The notes: generated by a model from the letters alone, not told the origin. Shown: positions 37,509-49,212, counted from the first letter of the stretch. The stretch: DNA of 64,000 bases from Impatiens glandulifera (GCF_907164915.1 NC_061863.1:2603840-2667839), one strand, 5' to 3'. Numbers and translations are program-made.

Positions 37509-39370
37509 CAAGAAATATGATAAAAATTGTCTTATCAAAGAGTTGACCAAAGGTGTTCGATAATTGATTGCCAGTTGACCAATGATGTCAGGAATTTTGG
37601 GCTCAGAAAAATCTTTTGCTTTTTAATTGTGTGTATTAATGTAACGTTTTTTTTTACTTTATTCTTGAGTTTTATTGCCAGAGTTTATTAAATACTTTAC
37701 TTGAGTTCAGTTATATATCTTAATGTTCTTATTTATGCAAATCTTATACTTGGGTGGTTAGAAAATTGTCAATAATTTTTTGCTTAAATATTCAAATATA
37801 TTACCAAAATTTTATATCATCATGTGACAATGATCATATTCATTAAATTGAGGTTGGGTAATGCTATAAAATTTTGAGTTATTTAAAATTTTACTATTCA
37901 CTAGAGAAGATTTAGGTAAAAATTTAAACTAAGTAAAAATTTATAATTTTAAATGTACAATATTCTTTTTTATTTTGGTCTATGAGTTTAGACTTTTCTC
38001 CATCAATTTATAAATACATTTAATTTTACTATTTTGTTGAAAAAAGTAAATTTATTTTATAAATAAAAAATTGTTATTACTTATTTAAATAAATATAATA
38101 ATGTAACTAATTTTGTTAATATAATTATTTTTGAATTTGAATTTTTTATAATTATTTTTAAAATGATATATGTATAAAAATATTTTTTTTTTTCAATTTT
38201 TTAAATGATCAATGAAATGAGTTCTTTATTCAGGGGTTAATTGAGATTTGAATTTTTTTTTTCAAATTTTCAAATTTAAGGTTTTAATGTTAAAATTATA
38301 ATAAAAAATAAAAGTGTCTTTATTGTTTTTATTTTCAAATTTTACAATTTAAGGTTTTATTGTTAAAATTATAATAAAAAATAAAGGTGGGTCTTTAATG
38401 GTTTTCCAAAAGTTAAATTATTATATACACTTTTACAATTATGAAGTTTGATATAAAATTTCTGAAATCAGAATTGACCAAATAAGGAGTTTCAATTTTA
38501 CAATTTGACCAATAATATTATAAAATCAATGATTTATTTAAACCTAACATATAAAAATATAATAATGGTAAGAGAAATCAAATAAATAAATAAACAAAAA
38601 TTATTGGGTGACCAAATTTGTCAATTTTCCCGATCAAATATTCTCGTGTAGTGTAAAAAATGATGGCAGGAAGATACCTAAGTCGTGTTTGAGATGGTTG
38701 ACCTAAAAAAATATATTTAATTATATATATATAAATAATAATGATAATATTCTTATAAAGTAATTTTTTATAATTTGAAGTAATTTTTTATAGACAAACT
38801 ATCTTATTTAAATAGTTCCGATGGAGACGGTTACCTAGGAAAATTGGATGAAATGACCTTAGTAATGGCCTTAAACCGTAAAAAGGGAAATAAATAAAAT
38901 GGTTCGAGGAATGATAAGAGCCTAACAAAAATTGCGTAAACCACCTCCCAGTTTTCAGATGAAAATATTCTTGTGTGTCGTAACGCTGCGTCACGTAACG
39001 CGACGAAACTCCAATTTGTCGAGTATGCCATCGCGTGACGCGACTGTCATCACGGCGAATTATAGTTCCATCGCGTCACACAACTAGATAGACAAAGAAA
39101 TAAAATGGAAAAATAATCATTTTCACACATTTTATTGGGCACTTATCATTCCTCCAAATATGGGCTTTATTAAGATCATTTCATCCTATCTCCCCATGCA
39201 TAATACTGGAACAAATACTGTAGTAGAGAATATAATAAGCTAATATATAATAATGATATGAGTTCAAATTAAATTAGTGAAAATATATAATTGATAATAT
39301 AATCTGTCTGAATATCCAATATTATCGGGATAAATAATATTATTTTTATAATTCTCATTCCGATTCTCTC
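37509..39370. other. Intergenic region between NUP160 and the VTT gene
   Basis: AT-rich. A tandem-like pair at 38265-38400 repeats a caaattt-aggtttta-gttaaaattat block of about 80 bp. 38975-39085 is an island of CpG-containing motifs (cgtcacgtaacgcgac, catcgcgtgacgcgac, catcgcgtcacac). No gene was recognised. Confidence 0.5.
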
Positions 39371-40066
39371 TCTCTTTCTCTCACAAAGCTGGTCAGAATG
39401 GGCGGGCTCTCTCACGCGGCCTCAATAGCGGGGACGACGACAACAACGACGACGAAGCTTCAAGCTATAGATCATCATCTCCCTAATACAAGCTCGCCTC
39501 ATACTGATTTTTCTATTTCCTCGCTCAAATTTTGATTCATTTTCACCGATTCCTCCTCTCCACACTCTCATCTTCTTTCAATTCAATTCATGCACGCAAT
39601 TCATATTTCATAACATATACACAATTAGGAGAAAGAATTTGCTGCTCTAATTCTCCGCAGACCGCATCACACAACATCTTCGATATATAGGTACTTTTCG
39701 TAGATCGCAATCCTCTATTTCTCTTCTTCCGTCTCTCTCAATTTCATCATATATATTACGTACATCATTCATGTAGTATTCAGATCCAGTCCATTATTGT
39801 CTTCTCCTTGATAATCCATCTCAATTTTGCTTCAATTACAGAATCTCCTAATATATTGTCGTATACATGTATTTGATTTGGAGAAGATCTAGCTAGTTTT
39901 GATCTGATTTGAGTTTTGCATTATTGTCTAGCTGTTAGTTTGATTGATTTGCAATTTATCACTGAAGATTTAGTATTATAAGTTGATATATCCTTGTTTT
40001 AAAATTTGATTATCTTAATTTTCTTAATTAATAGAAGTTAGACTAGTCTGGTGTCTTGTTTTGGAG
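39370..40066 (+). promoter_or_regulatory. 5' leader region of the VTT gene with probable leader intron
   Basis: A CT-rich start region (39363-39383) is followed by a possible donor at 39691 (atatatag|gtactt) and an acceptor at about 40034 (ttaattaatag), which would give a leader intron ending about 30 nt before the ATG. The exact start site was not determined. Confidence 0.4.
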
Positions 40067-42362
40067 ATGCTAGATTCAGCTAACAAGTTGGTAAAAGGCA
40101 GTTTAGATGGCCTGCAAAGAGAGGATAATAGTGAATATGTTAGATTGGATATATCAAATGAACCAGGGCTTGAACAAGAGGAAGGTGAAGGTGAAGGAGA
40201 AGAATATGACAGATTAATACCAAATGATCCAAAGTTACCCAGAATTGATCAATTGTTACAGCAGGAGGCTGTAACAAGTAGTAATCCAACTTTCATCTGG
40301 TGGTTGAAGGCTACATTCTGGTCCTTTGTTCTTCTTCTACTCCTTCTTGCTTTTGTCAAATGGGGACTTCCATTTCTCTTTGAAGAGGTCAGTAATCTTT
40401 CTTATCACCTTATTTCAGATTATGAACATAGGCATGTATGGTTCAATCTTGGTTATTCAAATTTCAGTAAACTAAATATATATTTTTGTGGGTATAAAAA
40501 AAAATATTATTTGAGATTAAATTGAATAGCTTACTTTATTTATGTATTTTCCATTCATTCAACAAGATTTACATAACCGACTACCCAATTAATAATTTAC
40601 CTAGATGATTTGATGAAGAGATATATGATGAAATAGTGAGTTATTTCAAATAACTGCATATCATCAACAATTTACTCATAATTACCACATTCAAGTCATC
40701 AACTAAATCAAGATTTTAGTATTTTAATTAAAGATTGATAAATAAATTGATGATGAATAGTGTTATTTGATATTACATTCAAATAACCTACTAATCCCGT
40801 CATCATCAATTAAGTATTTTAGTACTTTAATTGATGATGAAATAGAATGTTATTGATAATAAATTCAAATAACTCCAATCAAACAATATTTAAATAAATC
40901 ACTATACAATCTTTAGGGATATTTAATAACTATATTATAATCCTAACATTCAAATAAACAGTATTTTAGTATGTTATTTGATTATTGATAAAATGATTGA
41001 CAAAATGAAATAGTGAGTTATTTGAAATTAAATTCAAATAACTCCTATCAAACGAGATTTATATAAATCCACATCAATTGAAGTAATTCTCGTTAAAATG
41101 GATGATAGCAATTAACTTTTGTTTTTGTCCTTTTTAGCGACAAATTCATTAGAGCAAGTTGTTTTTAAAAAACAAAATTTAACCCAATATTCAATCAATA
41201 ATTTACTCATAATCAAATCATGGTAATAAAATATCCTCTTTTAAAAAAATATATTTATTCATTATACATTTATACCCTTAATTATTTTTTAATTCAATTA
41301 CCCCATATAAACCAAGTTTTTCATAACTTACTTCAAAGGAGGTTATTTGAAAATAACCAATTCAAATAACCCAACACAAGTCCTTAAGCATTTCAATGAC
41401 AAATAACATGATGATTTTATATATCTTTTTCATATATACATATTTTGCTCTGTAGGTTCTGTTTCCAGTTATGAAATGGGAAGCCACAGCATTTGGCCGT
41501 CCAGTTCTAGCATTTGTACTAATCTCTTCATTAGCATTGTTCCCCGTCTTCTTTATCCCATCCGGTCCTTCAATGTGGTTGGCTGGAATAACATTTGGAT
41601 ATGGTCTCGGATTCATCATAATCATGGTTGGAACCACCATTGGCATGGTGTTACCATATTGGATAGGCTTATTTTTCCGAGACAGAATTCATGTAAAAAT
41701 CGAACCACCAGCCTTCATATTATTTGAAAATTTGAAAATCGAACACTAATAGTTATTTTTTTTTTCATTTGTGTCATCAGCAATGGTTAAAAAGATGGCC
41801 ACACAAAGCTGAAATGATTAGACTCGCAGCCGACGGTGACTGGTTCTATCAATTCCAAGTTGTGGCCATCTTTAGGATCTCGCCTTTTCCTTACACGATT
41901 TTCAATTACGCGATTGTCGCGACAACGATGCAGTTTTGGCCTTATTTATGTGGATCTGTTGTTGGAATGGTACCAGAAGCCTTCATTTACATCTACAGGT
42001 AAGTTAGTTCTCATTAATCTTTTAGACATTTAGGGTTAATCCAATCCATTTTACATAAGCATTTTAAGTGTGGTTTTGTTTTGGGAATGAATTGCAGTGG
42101 GCGGTTAATAAGGACATTGACAGTGGTACAATATGGGAAACATCATTTAACTCCAATAGAGATAATATATAATTTGATATCCTTCATGGTTGCCATAATC
42201 TCCACGATTGGTTTTACTGTTTATGCAAAGAGAACCATAGATGACTTGAAGAAGGCTGAGATTAACAGCAGCAAATCAGACATTAATAACTGTGAGTTGG
42301 AGAAACTCACTATTGAAAGACCCAATTTACTCAGTTGCACGGCTTCTTACAAAGGCAGGTAG
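40067..42362 (+). CDS. SNARE-associated/VTT-domain membrane protein (TVP38/TMEM64-like), 4 exons
   Basis: Exons 40067-40387, 41456-41692, 41781-41998, 42098-42362; 1041 nt, 346 residues. The ATG at 40067 is the first in the spliced leader. Residues 1-70 are acidic (EGEGEGEE) and cytosolic in character. Hydrophobic segments lie near 77-100, 122-140, 145-178, 233-258 and 284-302. The VTT/DedA signature is present: [20 protein letters not shown] with a GTTIGM helix, then [14 protein letters not shown] (217-230) and a GRLIR turn. Proteins of this family reside in Golgi/endosomal or ER membranes and are linked to vesicle traffic or lipid scrambling; which applies here cannot be read from the sequence. 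It converges with RH3. Confidence 0.93.
40530..41400. repeat. Cluster of MITE-like palindromic repeats in intron 1 of the VTT gene
   Basis: The motif gagttatttgaa...ttcaaataact recurs in both orientations (40638-40656, 40766-40790, 40850-40878, 41008-41042, 41330-41380), with shared gattttagtattttaatt and attgatgatga blocks between. This looks like nested or tandem copies of a short inverted-repeat transposon. Confidence 0.6.
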
Positions 42363-42869
42363 AGATTATTTTATTTCATTTTTACTAGAGCTTAAGCTTC
42401 TTCTTTCTCCACATCATTCATTGATCATATTTATTGTGTATAATAGATTAACAAACAAACAAAAAAACACAGCTTTTCATGGTATGCATGAAAACAACTC
42501 AAACATACTATTAACTTCATTTAATAGTAGTACCTACCAACAATTCATTGACTACTAACATGGGAGGGAAACTAACATAATAATAATAATAATTAGGGTT
42601 TTGTATCAAAGAGTTGATAACTGTAATAATAAACACAATAAAAACATTACATTAACTGAAGAAGTGTCTCCCTTTAGTATATAATACCTAAACTAGTTGA
42701 AAAAGCATAGTCATCATCCCGTGTTAACCATTATATCATCAGCCAGCCTTTGTCGTCTGGCCTGTCTGGTCTGGTCTTGGAGGGGAAGGAAAAATCAACG
42801 GTTTTTCTGCTCCTGCTTAAACAACACAAAAATCTTCCTTACACATTTCTTGCTAAGGCCGCACAAAAT
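42363..42869. other. Convergent 3' intergenic region
   Basis: About 0.5 kb separating the stop codons of the VTT gene (+) and RH3 (-); it should contain both 3' UTRs. No other feature was seen. Confidence 0.6.
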
Positions 42870-45800
42870 CTAGAACCCTCTTTTGGATGGGCATTCTGCA
42901 GCTCTATGGCCGGGGCGTCCACAAAAGAAACAGGCGCCACCAGAAGCCCCCCTGTTTAAAAACCAACCAAAAACATTCTTATGAGAAAATTATAAATTGA
43001 CACATTTGGAAACCCTTAGAGACTATGAGTAATAGAATATTTACCTTTCCCTATTGCCTCCAGACTTTCTACCACCAATTAACCAATCATTTCCACTATC
43101 CCTTGAGGATGATGATCGAGACCAATTGTTTTCAGTTCTACCACCGCCACCACGTCTACCACCATCATCATCACGTCCCCAACCACCTCTTGAACTGCTG
43201 CTGCTTCTACCGCCCCTTGAACCTCCTCTGAAACCTGGTTCTCGTGCAGAGAATTTTCCATAAAAGTCACCTGGAGGACCATCATCTTGCAATTCCGGCA
43301 ACTATAAATAATCACAAATAACCAGTTTTAGGGAACCGACCATTTTCTATATTAAAGAAAAACAATATATATACATATATAACCTTGGTAATTTTGGAAA
43401 TGGTGTTTCCTTCCGGAAGCTCCATAGTCAGGAGCTTCTTAGCAAATTCCTCTGGAAGATCAAAGACGGCTCCTTGAACCTGAGAATACAATTTTATTTG
43501 ATATTTTTGTTCATCAGGATTTGTCTATCCCCATTATCAATCATTTCTTCAAGCAAAATACACTCACTTTATTCTTTACAATATCTTAAATAAAGTGCCC
43601 CATTTGAAAAGTATCTGGTTTAGATGAAGAACACACTAATAATTTCTCACAAAAACAGTAAGGTTTGTTAATGAATAAGTTAAGTTTTCAAACATAATTT
43701 CATAAATCATGTATTCATGTGTTTCCAAAAGGATTCTACTAATATTTTGTCCATTTGATCAAAGAGCCTTGTTTGATGTAGGTTTTAATGAAATAGTGGA
43801 TTATTTAGGGCTTGATTGATGTGGTTTATTTGGATTTACTATTAACTCTACAAATCTAATCATAAATAAAAAAAAAATACTAAAATACTCTTCTTCTTTT
43901 AAAGTCAATAAAGTTAAGGCTACTTTTGTTAAATACCCAAATAAACAGTTCTTTTTGCAAAGCAAGATTTTCTTACCTAATATTCCTATTTTTTTCTCAA
44001 AAAAAGGTCAAATAAATGGCTAAAAAGATAAAGAGGATTGTAGTTGATGATTTGATTGATAATGCGATTGATTAATGATGATATAAAGAGTTATTTGGAT
44101 TAAATTCAAACAAACCTTTTCATCGGCAATTATCTGTATTTTTCCAAGTTCACCCGCAGCAGCAGAGTAAACGTCTGAGACGAAACCAGTGACGGTTCTA
44201 GCAGATAAAAACCCTCTTGAGAGGCTTCCTGCCTCACGTATCAGCTGAAGTGTCACCCATCCCTGATATAAATTCCCAAAATAAAAAAATAAATAAAAAA
44301 AGATAAAACAAACAAACAAACGCTAACCAGTTAAAATAATTACCTGCTCTTGGGTAATTAAAGATCGAGCCGAAGGAGGTCGAGCAAACCCGGTGAGTTG
44401 CGCTATAGCAGCAGCAAGTGCACCTACACCCTTTTCCTCCAATAATTTCTGTGCAGTGGGGGTGAAGAACTCGACTGATTCAGCATGAACTCCATTGAGG
44501 GTAGCAACCACCTGCTCTGCTGATGACTCCAAAACTTCTTGATTAGATGGTGCACTTGCAAACTCAAACCTACATCCAACATCTCGTTCAAGAGATTTCA
44601 CTGTTCTCTTTTGGCTACTGGTGAACATCAATATAGCTACTCCCTGTTTACCAGCTCTCCCTGTACGCCCTGATCGATGCACAAATGTCTCTGGATCATT
44701 AGGAAGTTCGTAGTGGATAATCTGTAAAGAGAAAAACAGAGACCGGAGATGTTAATAAGTTCAAACAAAGGTATTCAAATCAATTGACATTTTTTATATT
44801 TGTTAATTGATACCAAATCGACATTAGGAATGTCAAGTCCACGAGATGCAACATCAGTAGCCACGAGAACGGTGAATTTTCCCTGTCGAAAGCCATTTAA
44901 TGTTCGTTCCCTCTGGTGTTGGGATATGTCACCATGAAGTGCCTCTGAAGCGATGCTACTTGTTAGAGACATCGAGACTTCGTCAGCGTCGCGTTTGGTT
45001 TTGGTGAAAACAATAGTTTTACCACCCTTTGCATAAACCTAGAAAAAACATGAGAAGAATCTTATTCAGTATTCAAAACAAGAATGGAATAGAAACATAA
45101 AAATCATATAAATTCATTTCCATTGGAACTAAGGAAAATACCGTCACAAGGTCACTAAGGATAGTGCGTTTAGATGTTACAGTTGTAGCCATCGCATACA
45201 ATTTGATACCTTCTGCAAGTTTTTCCTCATGCTCACCAACCTATGAAAACAAACTTAACTTTAGTTAAGAAGAAAATAAAGAAACAAAAATCGAAAAAAC
45301 CAACTTTAATTACTTACCAAATCAATAGTAAGAGGATTGTTCAAATATTTCCTAGAAAGTTTTTTAATCCAACCAGGCATAGTTGCTGAAAAAAGCATAC
45401 TCTGTCTCTTAGCTGGAAGCGTTTGCAATATAGTTTCTACAGCTTCCTCAAAACCAACAGCAAGCATTTGATCAGCTTCATCTAGAACAAGATATTCAAC
45501 TTCCGATAAACTCAACGCCCCACTATTCAAAAGATCAATAATTCTCCCCGGTGTACCCACTACCACATCAACTCCCCGAGTAATTGCATTTTGCTGAATA
45601 TTATAAGCAACTCCTCCATAAACACAAACTGTACTCAAATACGGTGCTGACTCCTTGATTTCCTTCTCTACTTGTTTAGCTAATTCTCTTGTTGGTGCAA
45701 GAACCAACATTTTAGCAAGTTTCCCCCTCCTTTATATCGTAAATTGACAAACAAAGTTATATCGATAAACACTTAAGATTGATATATTCAATGGAATGCT

Positions 45801-46405
45801 TACCTCTGGAAACTTCTGTCATCTCCTTCGCTAAGTTGTTTTAGTATCGGAATCCCGAAAGCCAATGTTTTCCCTGTCCCTGTCTTCGCTCGAGCAATAA
45901 TATCTCGACCTTCAAGTGCAGGCAGTAACACGGCTCTCTACATTGAAACCAATCATTCAGTCATACATTAGGTTAAACAACAAAATGGAGAAATGAACAG
46001 TCTACTCACTTGAATAGGGAACAGATGTGTAATTCCACGTTTCTGTAGAGATTCAATTAACCGCTCAGGAAGATCCAATTCGGAGATAGCAAGTTCTTCT
46101 TTATCAACTACATTAAGTTCAGTATCCGATACATAACCGCGAACATTCAACAGGTCGTCGTCAAAACGACCTAATCCTTTGAACGCTTCCTCGCTTAAAA
46201 CAGACGAATTCGGAGTAGCTACGGCTAAACAGACGGGACTTGCACCTGCACCGCCGCTACATCCGAACTTCTTGTAACGTAATTGAGAAGTGGATGAAGT
46301 TCTTAGGAGTGGGAAATGAGATATGGAGGATAGTCCTCTTGAATGTTCTCGAGAGAGAGATTGACATACGGCGGAAAGACAGGTGGTTGTGGAAGAACAT
46401 GCCAT
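42870..46405 (-). CDS. RH3: Chloroplast DEAD-box RNA helicase RH3-like, 10 exons
   Basis: Exons 46405-46010, 45937-45804, 45726-45318, 45240-45142, 45038-44814, 44721-44344, 44262-44116, 43479-43384, 43301-43045, 42951-42870; 2223 nt, 740 residues (Arabidopsis RH3 is about 748, from memory). Residues 1-55 are Ser/Thr-rich and basic, like a chloroplast transit peptide. Helicase motifs: Q motif 108-132, AKTGTGKT 149-156, PTREL 188-192, DEAD 259-262, SAT 290-292, HRSGRTGR 436-443. Next comes a GUCT-like region, then a Gly/Arg/Ser-rich tail and a CCHC knuckle (C721, C724, H729, C734). RH3 acts in group II intron splicing and 50S ribosome assembly in plastids. The acceptor at 45727 is slightly ambiguous because of a G run. 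Confidence 0.95.
43700..44116. repeat. MITE-like segment in RH3 intron 7, abutting the splice donor
   Basis: gagttatttggatt / aaattcaaacaaacc at 44088-44116 matches the palindrome seen in other introns here. An actaaaatactcttc block (43880-43900) resembles the WD40 intron insertion. Its edge runs into the donor of intron 7. Confidence 0.45.
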
Positions 46406-46931
46406 CGCTTCTGTGGATGCCGGAGCGGTGGCTGCTCTGGTGCGGCTGCCGGAGATAGGAGAGAGAGGCGAGACGAAACGATAGAGAGAAAGGATAAGAG
46501 AAATGGCTCTCGGCTCTGGAGGAGGTTTAAGAAATCTGTGGCGCTATAAAACCTCCACCATTATTTGTTTTCTTCTGGTGGTTAGTAATCTCTATTAATA
46601 ATAGATATTTTATCTCCTATTTTCTTTTTTTACTTATCTTTTCAAAATACGTCTTTCTGGGCCCTGGCCCATAAAACTATGGATTAATTGAACTTTTCTT
46701 TGAGATAACGAGCCGGCCCGGTTATGATATATGTAAGGCCCAATATACAGCGGGACTCTCGTGATATAACCACATTATAATTGCACTAGAGGATAAAGAG
46801 ACTGAAGTAGTGAGTACATACATTATCGAGGTTTTATTTTTTCAATTAAAAATAATAATATAAAAATGTTAGGAATTCTCTTAGCCGATCTATCGATAGG
46901 TAGGATCGTTAAGTCGCGAGGGTCACGTTAA
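46406..46931. other. RH3 upstream region
   Basis: Contains the 5' leader and promoter of the minus-strand RH3 gene, GA-rich at 46455-46510. No TATA box could be fixed. From about 46690 on it is ordinary intergenic DNA up to the retrotransposon. Confidence 0.45.
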
Positions 46932-46936
46932 GAATC
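46932..46936. repeat. Target-site duplication, left (GAATC)
   Basis: GAATC immediately before the left LTR, matched by GAATC at 49213-49217. Five bases is the usual size for plant LTR retrotransposons. Confidence 0.9.
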
Positions 46937-47414
46937 TGTTACGACTTGTTTCGTAAGAAGTGTTTTGGGTTCAAGAATCACGTTCTTGATCTATAAGACC
47001 GGTGAAATTCTACAATCAAAGGGCAGCGGAAGATTTTCGATAGAGAATTTAGGGGGAAGGGATAGAAAAATCAAGGGTGCGAAGAGAATTACTGTTAGTC
47101 TATACCAAACAGTCCATAGTAAATAATAATAGATGAATATGGCAGAAGTTCATATCTTCATTATTCCATTCATGGGTCCTTGGGGAAAAAAGATCAGCCT
47201 TATATAGGTGATGTCTTGCCCCAAAATATTCGGTTACAACAATAACTAGAAAATAACAGAATTCAGTTTGTAAAGTAGAAAAAGAAAGCAAAACAAAATA
47301 ATAATACAACAAAACAGAAATCTGGCTCATGTGCACACTAAGACCGAGACCGGGTGCCGAGGAACGTTGCTGGAATTTATTCTAGGACCGAGGCCTTGAT
47401 TTTAGACCCTAACA
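46937..47414 (-). repeat. 3' LTR of the gag-only retrotransposon
   Basis: 478 bp, TG...CA. Ten substitutions against the other LTR, no indels seen. On the minus strand this is the downstream LTR because the polypurine tract adjoins it. Confidence 0.93.
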
Positions 47415-47565
47415 TTATCTCCCCCTTCAAAATTCGTCGCCCTCGACGAAATAAGACCGTGGTCTGCCGAGTCTGCCGAGCCTCTAATGCGCATGCTCAA
47501 TATTTCAAAAAATTCGGTCGGACTTCAGCAAGTCCCGCAAGTGTCGGAGTCTAGGACCGCATTTC

Positions 47566-48678
47566 TTAGAAGCCTTCGGTCTTCCTGCTCCACGACCAGT
47601 CCTTCCTTCGGCCCAGCACGCCAAGTGCAGCAAAAGGGTCATCTTTCTCCCGGGCATACTCTAGAATGTCTTCAAATAACCAAGCCCAGTCTTTTATCCA
47701 GACCAGCAACACATGCGCAACAACATAGCCATGTCTTCCGACTACCTTCCTGGCTGGTGTTCGGTTGTTGGGTTGCTGGGTTAGCCCTTTGATTATTTTT
47801 TGAAAATTTTCAGCAACGTCTTCCAAAACAAGTGAAACACTTTGGCATTCGTTCTTGCTGTTTATTTGTACCGTGGCATCAACATTATGATTTTCTAAGG
47901 CCTTTTCTAGCTGGCTGCCTTGTATTATGTTGACCCGCGACCGAGGGGCACCTTGCTGGACCGAAAAAGTGTGCAAGAAAATGACACGTTCGTCCCTTGT
48001 CTCAAGCACCAAAGGTGGGACATAAAAATCTGATTCTTGGACGGGTTCTTGAACGCTTTCTTGGACTTCTTGATGATCAGCCGGGGCCATGAACAATCTG
48101 GATTTGCACCTATGATTGGGCTCCCATTTTGTGCTCGGCCAGACCGTGTTAACAATGCATGGTTTGGGCAGCAGCGACGGTTTGGCGTTGTACAAGGGCC
48201 TGCGACCGAATCGCAGCAAGAGATCTTTCTTGAATTTATGCCACGTCAATGCTTCCATATGGTTGCGATTCCGCAAATATGATTCATGCCACGTTCTTGC
48301 CTCTTTTGAGAAGTGAGTGCGGACAATGTCCAGCTTTGTGGCATCATTCGTCTTGCTCTCCCTAAATATTTGCTCGGCAAATAAGAGTCAGCCCTCCAAA
48401 TCAGTCCCATCAAATTCAGGAATATCAATATTTGTGAGCCGGGTTGGAGGAAGGTAGCAAGAAGCAATATTATAGGGTCGAGTGCCGGGATCTTGGCCAT
48501 TATTAAACGCACCTTTTTTAATGGCTGTCAAGTTTTTTCCAGCAGCATACCTTCTGTCCATATTTTGCTGAAAAGCATTGTGCAAGGCAGTCTGTTCGGT
48601 CATATTTTGTTGCAGGGCAGCATTCATGGAGGCATATTGTTGGGTCAGCCCTTCGAGTAGGGTCTTAAGATCATCCAT
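47566..48678 (-). pseudogene. Gag-like polyprotein of the LTR element with one in-frame stop
   Basis: 371 codons in one frame from the ATG at 48678 to the stop at 47566, broken only by TGA at 48390-48388. The context IPEFDGTDLEG(stop)LLFAEQIF fits a Trp position in plant Ty3-type Gag (EGW...AEQ), so TGG to TGA is likely. The N-terminus is a Gln-rich coiled-coil-like stretch (LTQQYASMNAALQQ), then the core with WHESYLRN and WHKFKKDLLLRFG. From about residue 160 on, a long tail with EVQESVQEPVQESDFYVPP and a Trp-rich end (DWSWSRK) matches no Gag or Pol part I know. No zinc knuckle was seen. Confidence 0.8.
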
Positions 48679-48718
48679 CTTTGCTGCTATCTGGTTTCTT
48701 TCATTTGAGAATCGTCTT

Positions 48719-48730
48719 GCTCTGATACCA
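48719..48730 (-). promoter_or_regulatory. Primer-binding site of the LTR element
   Basis: Minus strand reads TGGTATCAGAGC, complementary to the 3' end of plant initiator tRNA-Met, 4 nt after the 5' LTR. It fixes the element's direction. Confidence 0.9.
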
Positions 48731-48734
48731 AGAA

Positions 48735-49212
48735 TGTTACGACTTGTTTCGTAAGAAGTGTTTTGGGTTCAAGAATCACGTTCTTGATCTATAAGACCGG
48801 TGAAATTCTACAATCAAAAGGCAGCGGAAGGTTTTCGATAGAGAATTTAGGGGGAAGGGATAGAAGAATCAAGGGTGCGAAGAGAATTACTGTTGGTCTA
48901 TACCAAACAGTCCATAGTAAATAATAATAGATGAATAGGGCAGAAGTTCATATCTTCATTATTCCATTCATGGGTCCTTGGGGAAGAAAGATCAGCCTTA
49001 TATAGGTGATGTCTTGCCCCAAAATATTCGGTTACAACAATAACTAACAAATAACAGAATTCAGTTTGTAAAGTAGAAAAAGAAAGCAAAACAAAATAAT
49101 AATACAACAAAACAGAAATCTGGCCCATGTGCACACTAAGACCGAGACCGGGTGCCGAGGAACGTTGCTGGAATTTATTCTAGGACCGAGGCCTTAATTT
49201 TAGACCCTAACA
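48735..49212 (-). repeat. 5' LTR of the gag-only retrotransposon
   Basis: 478 bp, TG...CA. Upstream LTR in the element's own direction, next to the primer-binding site. On the right it is followed by the second GAATC. Confidence 0.93.

Larger units (their letters stand above)
46937..49212 (-). mobile_element. Non-autonomous gag-only LTR retrotransposon (TR-GAG type), complete
   Basis: 2276 bp with two 478-bp LTRs (46937-47414 and 48735-49212), each starting TG and ending CA, and a 5-bp target duplication. On the minus strand a primer-binding site TGGTATCAGAGC (48730-48719, initiator tRNA-Met type) follows the 5' LTR after 4 nt. A polypurine tract GAAGGGGGAGATAA (47428-47415) precedes the 3' LTR. 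The inner 1320 bp hold one gag-like frame and no protease, reverse transcriptase or integrase, so the element must borrow enzymes. The LTRs differ at 10 sites by my count (about 2%), pointing to a fairly recent insertion. Confidence 0.93.

Noticed and set aside
43054..43263. Pro/Leu-rich plus-strand frames over 43025-43263
   Set aside because: They are mirror images of the Gly/Arg/Ser-rich RH3 tail.
47354..48316. Plus-strand frames in the LTR element
   Set aside because: Element direction is fixed as minus by the primer site and polypurine tract, and the minus frame carries the Gag core.
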